Shown: positions 43,008-54,400, counted from the first letter of the stretch. The stretch: 64,000 nucleotides of DNA from Chryseobacterium gregarium DSM 19109 (GCF_000430845.1 NZ_AUMU01000002.1:124001-188000), one strand, 5' to 3'. Made by a program: numbers and translations. The notes: generated from the letters alone by a model not told the origin.

Positions 43008-43038
43008 TAAAAACAAAACCGATCACAGTGACCGGTTT
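43008..43038 (-). terminator. Terminator of the ppk1-ppx operon
   Basis: AAACCGATCAC (43016-43026) and GTGACCGGTTT (43028-43038) form a stem with one mismatch; the minus-strand read-out continues as GTTTTTAATTAA. The loop is small, so inner pairs probably open. Confidence 0.65.
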
Positions 43039-43050
43039 CAAATAATATAT

Positions 43051-43938
43051 TTAATTTTTTTTATCCTGCAATTGATTGTAGATATTATGGATCAGTCCGT
43101 CTGCCACCGATATTTTCGGGACAAAGATCCTGTTGATTTCCGACCATGACATTACATTGTTAAAAATCTTCAGGGCATGGACCAGAACATCGGCTCTGTC
43201 TTCCCGGAGGTTATAGTTGGTCATGCGTTCCTCAACCGTAAGTTCATTCAGTTCCCGGTATACTTTTTTAAGGTGGGTAATTGACATTGGCTTTCCGTCC
43301 TTGGTTTTGCTCATGGAAAACACCTTGTTGATGTTCCCTCCAGAGCCGATGGCCACAATCGGCTTTTTACTGTTGATGTTTTTCCTGATTTCCTCTTTCA
43401 TATCCTTCCAGTTTTCAGGCGTTACCAGGTTATTCAGCAGGCGGATGGTCCCGATGTTGAATGATTTTTCATAGATCATGGTGCTGTTTTCATAGAAGGT
43501 GAGCTCGGTAGAACCTCCGCCAACGTCAATGTATAAATAGGCAAAGTCCTTATCAAGACCTTCTGCAACATGGTTTTCATAGACCAGGGTGGCTTCCTCG
43601 TCACCGGAAATGATTTCAATATCAATGCCTGAAGTTTCTCTTACTTCATTGATGATTTCCTGTCCGTTTTCCGCATCACGCATCGCGCTTGTAGCACAGG
43701 CCCGATAATGTTCAACACGATACATTTTCATCAGGTCGCTGAAAATCCTCATGGCGTCGATTACCATTTTCTCCCGTTCTTCCCCTATTTTCCCCAGGGT
43801 AAAAACATCCATCCCCAGCCGTAAAGGGATCCTCAGAAGATTAAGTTTGATGAATTCAGGCTTATTGTTATTGATTTTTACTTCATTGATTAAAAGTCTG
43901 GCGGCATTACTTCCTATGTCTATCGCTGCAATCTTCAT
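43051..43938 (-). CDS. ppx: Exopolyphosphatase (Ppx/GppA family)
   Basis: A 295-residue ASKHA-fold enzyme. It begins AAIDIGSNAARLLI, continues with ATSAMRDAENG and DVGGGSTELT, and has GSGGNINK, all phosphate- or nucleotide-binding motifs. It is the short Ppx type without the C-terminal helical domain. It removes phosphate from polyphosphate ends, or pppGpp. Its start codon overlaps the ppk1 stop by 4 bp (ATGA), indicating an operon. Confidence 0.9.
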   Translation of the reverse strand: MKIAAIDIGSNAARLLINEVKINNNKPEFIKLNLLRIPLRLGMDVFTLGKIGEEREKMVIDAMRIFSDLMKMYRVEHYRACATSAMRDAENGQEIINEVRETSGIDIEIISGDEEATLVYENHVAEGLDKDFAYLYIDVGGGSTELTFYENSTMIYEKSFNIGTIRLLNNLVTPENWKDMKEEIRKNINSKKPIVAIGSGGNINKVFSMSKTKDGKPMSITHLKKVYRELNELTVEERMTNYNLREDRADVLVHALKIFNNVMSWSEINRIFVPKISVADGLIHNIYNQLQDKKN

Positions 43939-46007
43939 TTCTTGTTCGTTTTGGCTTTTAAATATCGGTATGTTTCAATCTGAGAACGGCATTCTTCCTT
44001 ATCATTGCTGATGTATTCGTTACTCAGTTTTTTATCTAAAATACGGGCTTTTACGTTATCTTTCAACTGTATGTCCAGAATATCCTTCAATTCCTTCTTC
44101 AGATTCTTATCTGTAATTTTTACTGCAGCTTCAATTCTGTAGTCCAGGTTTCTCGTCATCCAGTCTGCAGAAGAAATATAGAGGTCTTCCGCCCCTTTGT
44201 TATAAAAATACATCACTCTGGCATGTTCCAGGTATTCATCAACGATACTGATGGCTTTTATCTTTTCCTTAAATTCCCTCTGGTTGATGGCACAGTAAAT
44301 CCCCCTTACAATCATCTTTATCATAACCCCGGCTGTGGCGGCTTCATATAATTTTTCAATCAGGGCCCGGTCACTTACGGAATTGGCTTTGATGATCATT
44401 TCGGCACGCCTTCCGGCCTTGGCCTCTTCAATTTCCTTATCGATGTGATAAACGATTTTTTCACGCATAAACTGCGGGCATACCAGCAGGTTTTTACACG
44501 TCCTTAAAATGGTCAGATAATCTTCTTTCGGTTTTTTAAGAACATTAAACACCTTGTTGATATCTGCCATTACCCCACGGTCTGCAGTCATCAGCAGGTG
44601 GTCTCCATAAATCCTTGCGGTCTTTTCATTGAAATTTCCCGTACTGATAAAGCCGTACTGGATGGTTTTGTTATGTGCCCGTTTTTTAATGATGCATAAT
44701 TTGGCATGTACCTTTTTATTGGGGATGCCGATTAACACGGTAATGCCTTCCGGCTCCAGCATTTCTTTCCACTCCAGATTGGATTCTTCATCGAATCTCG
44801 CCTGAAGCTCAAGCATGACGGTCACCTCTTTTCCGTTTCTGGCCGCATAAATCAGGGCATTGATGATCTTTGAGCTGCTTGCCAGACGGTACGCCGTGAT
44901 CTGAATGGATTTTACATCCGGGTCCATGGCCGCTTCACGGAGCAGATCAATGACCGGGTTGTATTTGTGATACGGAAAGCTCAGAAGGATATCCTGTTTC
45001 AGAATAATATCCGTTACTCTTTCCCCGTGCTCAAAAGCCTGATGGGTGAAAGATCTTCTTTCAACAGGTCTTTCATATTTTTCAAAAACATCGGGAAAAT
45101 CCATGAAATGTTTGAAATTATGAATCTTTCCTCCCGGGATAATGCTGTCTTTTTTGGTGAGGTTCAGTTTGCGGATCAGCATTTCAAGAAGCGCTTTATC
45201 CATATCTTTATCAAAAACGAAACGGGTAGGTTTTCCCTTTCTTCGGTTTTTTAATCCCTTTTCAATTTTTTCCGCAAAGTTGGTCCTGATATCGTTATCC
45301 AGCTCCAGCTCGGCATCTTTGGTTACCTTAAAAGCATTGGCGGAAAATTCGTCATATCCAAAATAAGAAAAAATATGCGGTAAATTGAACGTAATGACAT
45401 CTTCCAGCAACATGACATTCTTTTCTTCCGGATCTTCTGTTGGAAGCAGGACAAACCGCCCGACAAAGCGTGACGGAATTTCGATAATGGCATAATTGCT
45501 TGAATATAGCCATTCTTTTTTTCTCATAGCCACCCCTAAATACAGGCTCTTGTCCCGCATATAAGGCATCGGTGTATTTTCGTGAAGGAGAATAGGGATC
45601 ACATTGGACTCTACCACTTCATCGAAATATCTTCTTACAAAATCTTTCTGTTTTGCACTGAGGTTTTTTGAGGTTTTAATGAAAACTTTCTGTTCAGCCA
45701 TTTCCTCCTGAATCCTTTTCCAGGTCTTATCGAAATTCTGCTGATGCGTCATCACAATGTCATTGATCTTCTGAAGGATTTTTGACGGCGGCTGATAAAA
45801 GGATTCCGCAATTACTTTTTCCTTAAAATCCATCGCCCGTTTCAGGCCGGCGACCCGTACCCTGAAAAACTCGTCTAAATTATTGGAGAAAATTCCTAAA
45901 AACCGAATTCTCAGATGCAAAGGTACTTTTTCGTCCATTGCTTCCTGCAGAACCCTTTCATTAAAGGCAAGCCATGTGATATCTCTCGGATTAAAGTGTA
46001 ATGACAT
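43935..46007 (-). CDS. ppk1: Polyphosphate kinase 1
   Basis: A 690-residue enzyme with the standard layout: N-terminal helical domain (RDITWLAFNERVLQEA), head domain, and two C-terminal PLD-like domains. The catalytic region includes TAYRLA, HAKLCIIKKR and the STGNFNEKTARIYGD segment. It makes long-chain polyphosphate from ATP. A -7 box sits just upstream (46034-46027). ppx follows with a 4-bp overlap, so synthesis and breakdown of polyphosphate are encoded together. Confidence 0.93.
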   Translation of the reverse strand: MSLHFNPRDITWLAFNERVLQEAMDEKVPLHLRIRFLGIFSNNLDEFFRVRVAGLKRAMDFKEKVIAESFYQPPSKILQKINDIVMTHQQNFDKTWKRIQEEMAEQKVFIKTSKNLSAKQKDFVRRYFDEVVESNVIPILLHENTPMPYMRDKSLYLGVAMRKKEWLYSSNYAIIEIPSRFVGRFVLLPTEDPEEKNVMLLEDVITFNLPHIFSYFGYDEFSANAFKVTKDAELELDNDIRTNFAEKIEKGLKNRRKGKPTRFVFDKDMDKALLEMLIRKLNLTKKDSIIPGGKIHNFKHFMDFPDVFEKYERPVERRSFTHQAFEHGERVTDIILKQDILLSFPYHKYNPVIDLLREAAMDPDVKSIQITAYRLASSSKIINALIYAARNGKEVTVMLELQARFDEESNLEWKEMLEPEGITVLIGIPNKKVHAKLCIIKKRAHNKTIQYGFISTGNFNEKTARIYGDHLLMTADRGVMADINKVFNVLKKPKEDYLTILRTCKNLLVCPQFMREKIVYHIDKEIEEAKAGRRAEMIIKANSVSDRALIEKLYEAATAGVMIKMIVRGIYCAINQREFKEKIKAISIVDEYLEHARVMYFYNKGAEDLYISSADWMTRNLDYRIEAAVKITDKNLKKELKDILDIQLKDNVKARILDKKLSNEYISNDKEECRSQIETYRYLKAKTNKK

Positions 46008-46026
46008 TCGTTAGTTTATAATTTAT

Positions 46027-46034
46027 CAAAAATA
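46027..46034 (-). promoter_or_regulatory. Promoter -7 box of ppk1-ppx
   Basis: A perfect TATTTTTG on the minus strand, 19 bp before the ppk1 ATG. Confidence 0.5.
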
Positions 46035-46261
46035 ATAATTCGATCCCTTTCCGGCTCTATATTCCAGGTTAAACTTTAATTAATTCTTTCATTCTGTCTT
46101 TATCGGCACACTGTCTTAATGGTAGCTAATAAGACGTTTTTTATCTGCGATAAGGGTCTGGTGTTAGGTATTGTGTCATTTTGTCATAAAATTTTGAATG
46201 GTACAAATATTGAGAAATTGAGAGTGTAATTAATTTTAAAACAGAAAAAATAAATAATATT

Positions 46262-48163
46262 ATGAGTAAAATAATTGGAATTGACTTAGGAACAACCAAC
46301 TCTTGTGTGGCTGTAATGGAGGGAAAAGACCCTGTTGTAATCCCTAACGCAGAAGGTAAAAGAACAACACCTTCTATCGTGGCATTTACGGAAGACGGAG
46401 AAAGAAAAGTAGGGGATCCTGCCAAAAGACAGGCGGTAACAAACCCTAAAAAAACGGTATATTCTATCAAAAGATTTATCGGAACGCACTTTAAAGAAGA
46501 TGCAAAAGAAATTTCCAGAGTCCCTTATGAAGTTGTATCAGGTCCAAATGATACGGTAAAAGTAAAAATCGACGACAGAGAATATACGCCGCAGGAAATT
46601 TCTGCCATGACGCTTCAGAAAATGAAGAAAACGGCTGAAGACTATCTTGGCCAGGAAGTAACAAGAGCGGTAATCACGGTTCCGGCTTACTTTAATGATG
46701 CGCAGAGACAGGCAACTAAAGAGGCGGGAGAAATTGCCGGCCTTAAAGTGGAAAGAATTATCAACGAGCCTACCGCTGCAGCATTGGCTTACGGTTTAGA
46801 TAAGTCTCATAAAGATCAAAAAATTGCGGTGTATGACCTTGGGGGCGGTACTTTCGATATCTCGATCCTTGATTTGGGTGACGGGGTTTTCGAAGTGTTG
46901 TCTACAAACGGAGATACGCACTTAGGAGGTGATGACTTTGATGATGTTATTATCAACTGGATGGCTGATGAGTTCAAAGCTGAAGAAGGAGTAGAACTTA
47001 AAACCGATGCTATTGCATTACAGAGGCTGAAAGAAGCTGCTGAAAAAGCAAAAATCGAGTTGTCTTCTTCTCCACAGACTGAAATCAACCTTCCTTATAT
47101 TACCGCTACGGCTACAGGTCCTAAGCACTTAGTGAAGACTTTAACAAAAGCCAAATTCGAGCAGTTATCTGCAGAACTGGTAAAAAGATCTATGGATCCG
47201 GTTGCAAAAGCTCTGAAAGATGCAGGATTGTCAACTTCTGATATTGATGAAGTAATCCTGGTAGGAGGTTCTACAAGAATCCCGATCATTCAGGAAGAAG
47301 TGGAAAAATTCTTTGGTAAAAAGCCGTCTAAAGGAGTGAACCCGGATGAGGTGGTAGCGATCGGTGCTGCTATCCAGGGTGGTGTATTGACCGGTGATGT
47401 AAAAGATGTATTGCTTCTTGACGTTACACCGCTTTCTTTAGGAATCGAAACGATGGGTTCTGTATTTACTAAATTGATTGAAGCGAACACTACGATCCCG
47501 ACTAAAAAATCTGAAGTATTCTCTACCGCTTCTGATAACCAGCCGGCTGTAAGCATCAGAGTAGGCCAGGGAGAAAGACCGATGTTTAACGATAACAAAG
47601 AGATCGGCAGATTTGACCTTGCTGATATTCCGCCGGCACCAAGAGGCGTTCCTCAGATCGAAGTAACTTTCGATATCGATGCTAACGGTATCCTGAACGT
47701 TTCTGCTAAAGATAAAGGGACCGGTAAAGAACAGACGATTAAAATTCAGGCATCTTCAGGTCTTTCTGACGAAGAAATCGAAAGAATGAAAAAAGAAGCT
47801 CAGGAAAACTCTGCAGCCGATGCCAAGAAAAAAGAAGAAGTTGAAATCTTCAATAAAGCAGACGGACTGATCTTCCAGACTGAAAAGCAGCTGAAAGAAT
47901 TCGGTGATAAATTATCTGCTGACAAAAAAGCAGCAATCGAATCTGCTCATGCAGAATTGAAAACGGCTTTCGAAGCGAAGAACGGAGATGATGTAAAAGC
48001 TAAAACAGAAGCTTTGGATGCAGCATGGATGGCGGCTTCAGAAGAGTTGTATGCAGCAGGTCAACAGCCGGGTGCTGATGCAGCAGGTGCGCAGAATCCT
48101 GGAGGAAACAATGCAGGAGGTGCAGACGATGTACAGGATGCAGATTTTGAAGAAGTAAAATAA
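46262..48163 (+). CDS. dnaK: Chaperone protein DnaK (Hsp70)
   Basis: A full-length 633-residue Hsp70. The ATPase domain starts [18 protein letters not shown] and contains [25 protein letters not shown] and VGGSTRIP. The substrate-binding domain includes [15 protein letters not shown] and [14 protein letters not shown]. The lid ends in a Gly/Ala/Gln-rich linker and the acidic tail [12 protein letters not shown]. It folds proteins with DnaJ and GrpE, which are not in this window. It is monocistronic with a strong terminator. Confidence 0.97.
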   Translation: MSKIIGIDLGTTNSCVAVMEGKDPVVIPNAEGKRTTPSIVAFTEDGERKVGDPAKRQAVTNPKKTVYSIKRFIGTHFKEDAKEISRVPYEVVSGPNDTVKVKIDDREYTPQEISAMTLQKMKKTAEDYLGQEVTRAVITVPAYFNDAQRQATKEAGEIAGLKVERIINEPTAAALAYGLDKSHKDQKIAVYDLGGGTFDISILDLGDGVFEVLSTNGDTHLGGDDFDDVIINWMADEFKAEEGVELKTDAIALQRLKEAAEKAKIELSSSPQTEINLPYITATATGPKHLVKTLTKAKFEQLSAELVKRSMDPVAKALKDAGLSTSDIDEVILVGGSTRIPIIQEEVEKFFGKKPSKGVNPDEVVAIGAAIQGGVLTGDVKDVLLLDVTPLSLGIETMGSVFTKLIEANTTIPTKKSEVFSTASDNQPAVSIRVGQGERPMFNDNKEIGRFDLADIPPAPRGVPQIEVTFDIDANGILNVSAKDKGTGKEQTIKIQASSGLSDEEIERMKKEAQENSAADAKKKEEVEIFNKADGLIFQTEKQLKEFGDKLSADKKAAIESAHAELKTAFEAKNGDDVKAKTEALDAAWMAASEELYAAGQQPGADAAGAQNPGGNNAGGADDVQDADFEEVK

Positions 48164-48196
48164 TTATTGATTAACATATTAATCAATAAAATATAT

Positions 48197-48236
48197 AAAC
48201 CGCTACAAACAATTGTTTGTAGCGGTTTTCTTTTTT
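48197..48236 (+). terminator. Terminator of dnaK
   Basis: A perfect palindrome (arms 48197-48212 and 48213-48228; effective stem about 14 bp) followed by CTTTTTT. Confidence 0.9.
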
Positions 48237-48521
48237 GGATACTTTCCAATCTTATACTTTTTTCAGCATTTTAGTTTATCATTTGTACCGGAGCTTAGTG
48301 TGCGATAAAGCGAACTTAATAAAATTAGTGCTGACTTCTCCGGACCGAATCTTTTATTTCACATCCTTACAGTTTAAAGTTAATTATTTTATCCTTTTAC
48401 AACATACTTTTCGAGAAACTTAGATAACAACAACAAGCTTTTTCAACATGGACCAAGGTCAACAGTTCAATGTACCGAAAGGCCTTAACTAAGAACAGTT
48501 CATACAGAAAAAAGTAAAATA
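48237..48521. other. Intergenic stretch with a very short ORF
   Basis: No gene is seen. A 14-codon frame (ATG near 48448, MDQGQQFNVPKGLN) precedes a stop and may be the left-over start of a deleted gene. Otherwise AT-rich. Confidence 0.3.
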
Positions 48522-48548
48522 AAAAACCGGAAGCAATTTCCGGTTTTT
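48522..48548. terminator. Bidirectional terminator
   Basis: AAAAACCGGAA (48522-48532) pairs with TTCCGGTTTTT (48538-48548), loop of 5 nt. It ends the minus-strand small membrane protein gene. Confidence 0.85.
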
Positions 48549-48571
48549 ATTTTATCGTACTGAATATTAAA

Positions 48572-48844
48572 TTACACCGGTTTTTTCTTCACCATGCTGA
48601 CGATAGATGCTAAAGTAAGAACACCGCCCAGACCTAGTAAAAACAATGCTGCAGAATTGCCGCCGATTTCACTTCGGTTATTGGCAGAAATTTGCTTAGC
48701 AGCCTCTTCTGCACTGGTTGCCGTTGTAGCAATTTCTGTGTTTTTCTGATTGACTGCGTCACCATCTGCCTGAAAATAAAGATAGCCGCCTGTGACCAAA
48801 GCCATTATGCCAATGATCAGTAATACCTGAGATTTGTTTTTCAT
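48572..48844 (-). CDS. Small two-helix membrane protein (DUF3185-like)
   Basis: A 90-residue protein with two hydrophobic helices: residues 7-24 (VLLIIGIMALVTGGYLYF) and 64-83 (SAALFLLGLGGVLTLASIV), joined by a polar linker with SAEEAAKQIS. The C-terminus is KKKPV, cytoplasmic. It resembles DUF3185-type small membrane proteins in length and layout; the match is by eye. Function unknown. Confidence 0.7.
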   Translation of the reverse strand: MKNKSQVLLIIGIMALVTGGYLYFQADGDAVNQKNTEIATTATSAEEAAKQISANNRSEIGGNSAALFLLGLGGVLTLASIVSMVKKKPV

Positions 48845-49010
48845 AATATGATGATTAAAGTTGATCTAAAGTACTAAAATTTTATTGATATTCTCAGTGG
48901 TAATTCTGTTGATTTCCCGAAAGGATAATCCATAAATGTCCACCAATTTTTTTTATAATTCTAAAATGGCAATTTTTTATTTTTACTTTTTTAAAGAGGC
49001 TTTTTGATTA

Positions 49011-49889
49011 TTAATTGTATAAATTTTTCATTTTTAAATAATTGATCAGTTCCTTGGGGCGGTCTGTCTGAATGATGTTAACTCCTTTTTTTACATACCA
49101 GTCATAAACATTCGGATTCTCTAAAACTTTGTCATCGTTATTTCCTGCATTGTGATGAGGCCACAGTGAGTTTACCCAAATTTTAACCTTATTTTCTTTT
49201 AATTTTTTAAAATCAATCAAGTTATCCTCTGTGGCTCCGATTGTAAATTCAAAACCGTAGACCTGGTAATTTTTAAGGTATTCTGAAATATTTTTAAGGT
49301 CTTCTTCATTCCCTAATTTTATGATCGGCATATAATGAATGTCTCTTTTAATGTCTCCGTATTTTCTGTTGAACTCAGCATAGGATTCATGTCCTTTAAA
49401 CAAAATTTGATCAAGCATATTCCGCTTTTTCACCAAGGGGTAGACCTGTTTGATGAAATCAAAACCTTTGTCCAGATTCAGAAGGATTTTTCCGTCACTA
49501 AGAAGCAGAATTTCTTCCAAAGTCGGAACTTTCATTTGTGTTTCCACTCCTAAACCGTCTCTTAGATTGAGTTTTTTAATTTCTTCCAGAGTAAAATCTG
49601 ATGGTTTTCCTTTTCCGGTAGTCGTTCTGTCGATCGTTTGGTCGTGCATTAAAATCAAGATACTGTCTTTGGTCATAGCAAGATCTATTTCTGCCATATC
49701 TACGCCTTTTTCGATGGCCTTTTTAACTGCCCAGGCAGAGTTTTCAGGAGCTTCTCTCCAGTCACCACGATGGGCAACTACCATTATTTTATCATCAGGG
49801 AATTTTGATAAGGAAACCTTCTTATTCTGCGCTGTCAAAATTAATGAAGCCACAACGAACACTAGGGATGTTAATTTATTTTTGAACAT
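49011..49889 (-). CDS. Secreted glycerophosphodiester phosphodiesterase
   Basis: A 292-residue GDPD. Signal peptide (to about residue 21), then VAHRGDWREAPENS with the catalytic His/Arg and downstream Glu, EIDLAMTKDSILILMHD with the metal-site Glu/Asp and the second catalytic His, and DRTTTGKG. It hydrolyses glycerophosphodiesters to glycerol-3-phosphate and alcohol. It lies after susD on the same strand, suggesting that the SusCD system takes up or handles phospholipid head groups. A large stem-loop stands between susD and this gene. Confidence 0.9.
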   Translation of the reverse strand: MFKNKLTSLVFVVASLILTAQNKKVSLSKFPDDKIMVVAHRGDWREAPENSAWAVKKAIEKGVDMAEIDLAMTKDSILILMHDQTIDRTTTGKGKPSDFTLEEIKKLNLRDGLGVETQMKVPTLEEILLLSDGKILLNLDKGFDFIKQVYPLVKKRNMLDQILFKGHESYAEFNRKYGDIKRDIHYMPIIKLGNEEDLKNISEYLKNYQVYGFEFTIGATEDNLIDFKKLKENKVKIWVNSLWPHHNAGNNDDKVLENPNVYDWYVKKGVNIIQTDRPKELINYLKMKNLYN

Positions 49890-49914
49890 ATAATTTAAAA
49901 TTTAGTTATTAATG

Positions 49915-49980
49915 GGTTTAAAAACTCTCATCCCGAGAAAGTAAGTATAAAAAATTTAGTTTTGAAAGGATCGGGATGAG
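49915..49980 (-). terminator. Intergenic stem-loop between susD and the GDPD gene
   Basis: CTCATCCCGA (49927-49936) and TCGGGATGAG (49971-49980) form a perfect 10-bp stem with a 34-nt loop. The minus-strand read-out then gives AGTTTTTAAA. It could be a terminator or an mRNA-stabilising element that lowers GDPD expression relative to susCD. Confidence 0.6.
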
Positions 49981-49998
49981 CTGTTTTTAAAATGATAT

Positions 49999-51402
49999 TT
50001 AATATCCTGGATTTTGTTTAATTGCAGGATCTGTGTTGATTTGCCCTTGAGGAACCGGCATCAGCAAATAGTGATTATCGATTTGTGCTGTACTGTAACC
50101 GGGGTTATTGGTGAAATGATTTGTCATCACCGAAATAGCCTTACCTATTCTGATAAGATCAAACCAACGATGACCTTCTCCAACAAATTCAAGTCTTCTT
50201 TCTTTATCGATTTCATTCAAAAGAAGGTCTTTATTTGAAAAGTTTACAGCTGAAATTCCGGCTCTGGTCTTAATCTTATTTAAATAAATATTAGCATTGG
50301 CAAAATCATTCTGCTCAGCATACGATTCCGCCATCATCAGAAAAACATCTGCTAATCTCAGTACCACAAAGTTACTTCCGCCATCAGCGATCGTATTGGA
50401 GGTTTTTACTAATTTTTTACTGAATGGAATTCCGTTTGAAGTGAGACCGACATAGGCAGAACGTCTTGTGTCTCCCGTAGAATAAAGATTGTAAATCTCT
50501 TTCGTAGGAAGATTATGACCCTTCGCCCCTGAAACTGATCCTGACGGACTGAACATCTGAAATGCGGTACTTCCCTCCGAATTTCCGTTGAGCCCTGAAG
50601 CGAACTGTACATCAAAAATAATTTCCGCATTGTTTTCATTGGCAATGTCAAAAATCTTGGTCACATCAGTCAATAATTGATATCCTAAAGGTTCAACCTG
50701 ATTGAGATAGGTTAATGATTCTGCATATTTTTTCTGTGTCAAAAGTACTTTTCCTAAAATTCCCAGTGCAGCGCCCTTGGTCGCTCTGCCTTTTTGTGTG
50801 GCTGTTGCGGGCAATAGGCTGACAGCCTCTTTCAAATCAGCTTCAACGGCAGCATATACTTCAGCAACAGGCGTTCTCGGCTGACCGAAATAATCATTCA
50901 CATTGGTGGTTTCTTTTAAAACCAAAGGAACATCGCCGAAAATTCTCACTAAATTAAAATACATTAAAGCTCTCAGAAATTTCATTTCCCCGATTCTCGC
51001 CGATTTTAAAGCATCGGTCATATCCGGAATTTTATTTATTCTCGCCAGGATAATATTCGCCTGCTGAATTCCGATATAGTTGTCTTTCCATACACTTGCA
51101 ATTAAGCTGTTGTTCGGTTGAATGGTAAAGAAGTCAAGTTCTCCATACGTAAAAGCATCATTGGCAGGAACTTCATCGTAGGTATTGTCAGAGGGTAATT
51201 CTCCCAATGCTGGCATGGCCAACTGATACTGTCCCGTATACTGAAGTGCTCCATAAACAGAAACCACACCCTGTTCAATTTCCGCTGAGTTATTGTAGAA
51301 TTGAGATGAAACTTTCTGTGCTTCAGGATTCACATCCAAAAGATCTGATGAACATGAAGTAATGATGATAAGACTGACTATTGTAATGAATATTTTTTTC
51401 AT
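49999..51402 (-). CDS. SusD/RagB-family outer-membrane lipoprotein
   Basis: A 467-residue SusD homologue with a lipoprotein signal (IVSLIIITSC, lipobox Cys17). The TPR-like helical body contains FLRALMYFNLVRIFGDVPLV and the C-terminal RLEFVGEGHRWFDLIRIG, both typical. It binds the substrate at the cell surface and delivers it to SusC. It starts 3 bp after the susC stop. Neighbouring genes suggest the substrate could be a phosphodiester or phosphate-containing compound, but this is inference. Confidence 0.93.
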   Translation of the reverse strand: MKKIFITIVSLIIITSCSSDLLDVNPEAQKVSSQFYNNSAEIEQGVVSVYGALQYTGQYQLAMPALGELPSDNTYDEVPANDAFTYGELDFFTIQPNNSLIASVWKDNYIGIQQANIILARINKIPDMTDALKSARIGEMKFLRALMYFNLVRIFGDVPLVLKETTNVNDYFGQPRTPVAEVYAAVEADLKEAVSLLPATATQKGRATKGAALGILGKVLLTQKKYAESLTYLNQVEPLGYQLLTDVTKIFDIANENNAEIIFDVQFASGLNGNSEGSTAFQMFSPSGSVSGAKGHNLPTKEIYNLYSTGDTRRSAYVGLTSNGIPFSKKLVKTSNTIADGGSNFVVLRLADVFLMMAESYAEQNDFANANIYLNKIKTRAGISAVNFSNKDLLLNEIDKERRLEFVGEGHRWFDLIRIGKAISVMTNHFTNNPGYSTAQIDNHYLLMPVPQGQINTDPAIKQNPGY

Positions 51403-51405
51403 GAT

Positions 51406-54400
51406 TTAAAATTTTAGATTAAAGCCCATAGAATAAATTTTGGCTACCGGATAATAGGCCTGGTCAAAGCCCTGTGTAAGAACATTGTCAGAAGTTGCGT
51501 CTATGTTCATTCCTTTATACTTTGATAGCGTAACAATATTGTTTCCGACCAGATAGATCTGTGCGTTTTCTATACCGATATTTTTAAGCATTGATTGAGG
51601 GAGGTTGAATGCCAGACGAAGCGACCTCAATCTGACATAGTCGGCATTTTTGAAATAAAGATTAGATGTTCTAGCTTCTTTTCTGTTGTTTGAAAAGTTC
51701 ATATTGGGCATTCCGAAAAAACCATCAGGATTGCTTACTGCATTGTACCTGTTGTCAAAATAATATTGTGATGCCATTCCGAAACCTTCACCGGATTCTA
51801 AAGTTGTTACGGCATCTGCATTATATATTTTCTTTCCAATTTCGCTGTACAAAGTGAAACTTAGTTCAAAAAGTCCGTACCTGAAATTATTATTAAACCC
51901 GATGATATATTTTGGAACTCCACTACCGAAACTTCTTTTATCATTCACATCAATTTTTCCGTCATTATTCAAATCTTCCATGATGTAGTCTCCCACCATT
52001 GTTCCGGTGATGTGAGCTGAATTATTAATCTCTGCCTGATTTTTGTAAATCCCTATAATGTTGTAGCCATACATTTCTCCGATAGAACCGCCCACTTTTG
52101 TGACAGAAAAATTGTTTTCCCCGGTGATGATCTGATTCTGACCATTCGCCAAAGCCAAAACTTCATTTTTATTGGTCGAAAAATTTAAACTTCCTGAATA
52201 CGTAAAATGTTGTGCGATATTAAAAGTTTTTGATGCAATCTGTAATTCAAAACCTGAATTTTTGATCTTTCCGATATTCTGAAGAGAAGTACTGAAACCC
52301 GATTGCTGCGGAACGGGAACATCCAGTAGTAAACCGTCCCGGTTTAAAATATAATAATCTGCAGAAATATTTAAGACATTTTTAAATAATGAAAAATCAA
52401 TCCCGAAGTTATTGGATTTTGATTTCTCCCAGGAAATATTCGGGTTTGGGGCCGTCGCCGTCGTATAACCTGGTGCTAAAGTATTTCCAAAAGTATAATT
52501 ATCGGGATTCATCAGCGAAAGAGCACCGAAATTTGGGATCTGATTGTTTCCGTTGCTTCCTAAACTGTATCTTAGTTTTAAGTCGGTAATGATATTGTTT
52601 TCAGGGAAAAAGTTTTCATTACTTACTGTCCAACCGGCAGAAAATGCATAAAAATCTCCCCATTTAGAGTTTTTACCGAAACGTGATGAGCCGTCTCTAC
52701 GGTAGGAAGCCATTAGATTATACTTATCGTCAAACGTATAATTGACTCTTGTGAAATAAGAAAGCAATCTCCATTTGTACTGCGTTAATGTATTTTTAAA
52801 AGCTGTTCCGCCTGCAATATTTCTGATACTGTTATCCGGAAAAGAAGTTGCTTCGGTTAAAAGCTGAGTGTTGTCTTCCTGCTGGAAAGACTGTCCTCCA
52901 ATTGCATCGACTCTGTGAGAACCCCATTTTCTATCAAACGAAATTACGTTTTCTATCAAATAATTTTTCCTGATATATTCTGTTCTGTTGGCAAAAGTTA
53001 CATCCGGTGCCGCAGCTCTGTAGGCTCCAACTGTAGAAGGATCAAAAAAGTTGTATTCGTAATTGGAATAATCTCCACCTACAGACAATCTGTATTTAAG
53101 ACCTTTCAATAATTCCAATTCTGTAAAAATATTACCGAATGTTTTAAACAAAGTATATTTTCTGTTTGTCATTTCCTGCACCGCAACCGGGTTTTCTACC
53201 AAAGCTCCGTCTGTTGCAGTATTGCCTAAGATTTGTTGAGAAACAGCTAAACTTCCGTCATCATTATATACTTTGAAGAATGGATACATCGCTGTTGCCA
53301 TTTGCAACGGATTATAGCTTCGGGAGTTTTCTGACGCATTGATTGTACCTGTTGCGTAAGAAGGAGTCATAGTTACGCCGACTTTCCAACGGTCTGTAAG
53401 ATCAGTTGACAAATTGATGCTTGTTGAAAATTTTTCATAATCAGTTCCGACCACCAAACCTTTCTGATTAAAATAACTTGTCGTGAAGGCATATTTACTT
53501 TTATCGCTTCCTCCCGTAATATTCAGTGAAGTCTGACTTATGGGTGCAGGTTTCATAACGGTATTGAGCCAGTCGGTATCGGTCAGGCCCGGTTGTTTAG
53601 CTAAATAAGGTTTAAGATAATCAGGAATTAATTCTCTTAAAGAAGCTCCTTTGCTTATTCTTGTTGCATTGTCATCAAAAATACTTCTGTTACTGCCTTT
53701 AGACAGATAATTATTGTCTCTTGCTTCTTTCAGGAAAGTTGCCATATCATAAGCATTCACCAGCTTTACGTTATCACTCCGCATCTGCATTCCGTAGTAG
53801 GTATCAAAAGAGACGTTCATTTTTCCTTTCTTCCCCTGCTTGGTTTCGATGATGATGACTCCGTTTGCACCTCTCGAACCATAGATTGCGGCAGAAGCGG
53901 CATCTTTAAGAATGTCAATTTTAGCAATAGAATTAGGATCGATGGCATTTAAATTTGAGCCTTCCGTTAAAGGAAGTCCGTCTACAACGATCAAAGGATT
54001 TGAGCCCGCTGTTAAAGTTCCGATTCCTCTCACTCTAATGGATGGTGACCCTCCCGGATTGGCGTGGCCTGTGTAATCTGCACTCCTGTTGCTTTTCCTG
54101 CGATGATATCTCCAAAGTTACTGGAAGCAATACCTTTCATCTGTTTCTCATCGATTGAAGAAATAGAACCCGAATTGTTTTTCTTGCTCTGCTTTCCGTA
54201 CCCTACCAAAACAACTTCATCGATTGTTTTTTCTCTAGATTTTGCAGTGTCTCTAACGAAATTGACAAAATCATCAGTTTGAACTGCATTGACTTTTTGC
54301 TGTTTGGCTATCGCTCTGGTATTGAGACGTACAGTCACTGTGTTTTGATCTACATTAAAATCAAGACCTACATTTTTCTTCAGATAATCTAAAGATTCTG

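Noticed and set aside
46141..46470. Minus-strand ORF over the dnaK start
   Set aside because: It is the reverse-frame shadow of strongly conserved dnaK coding sequence.
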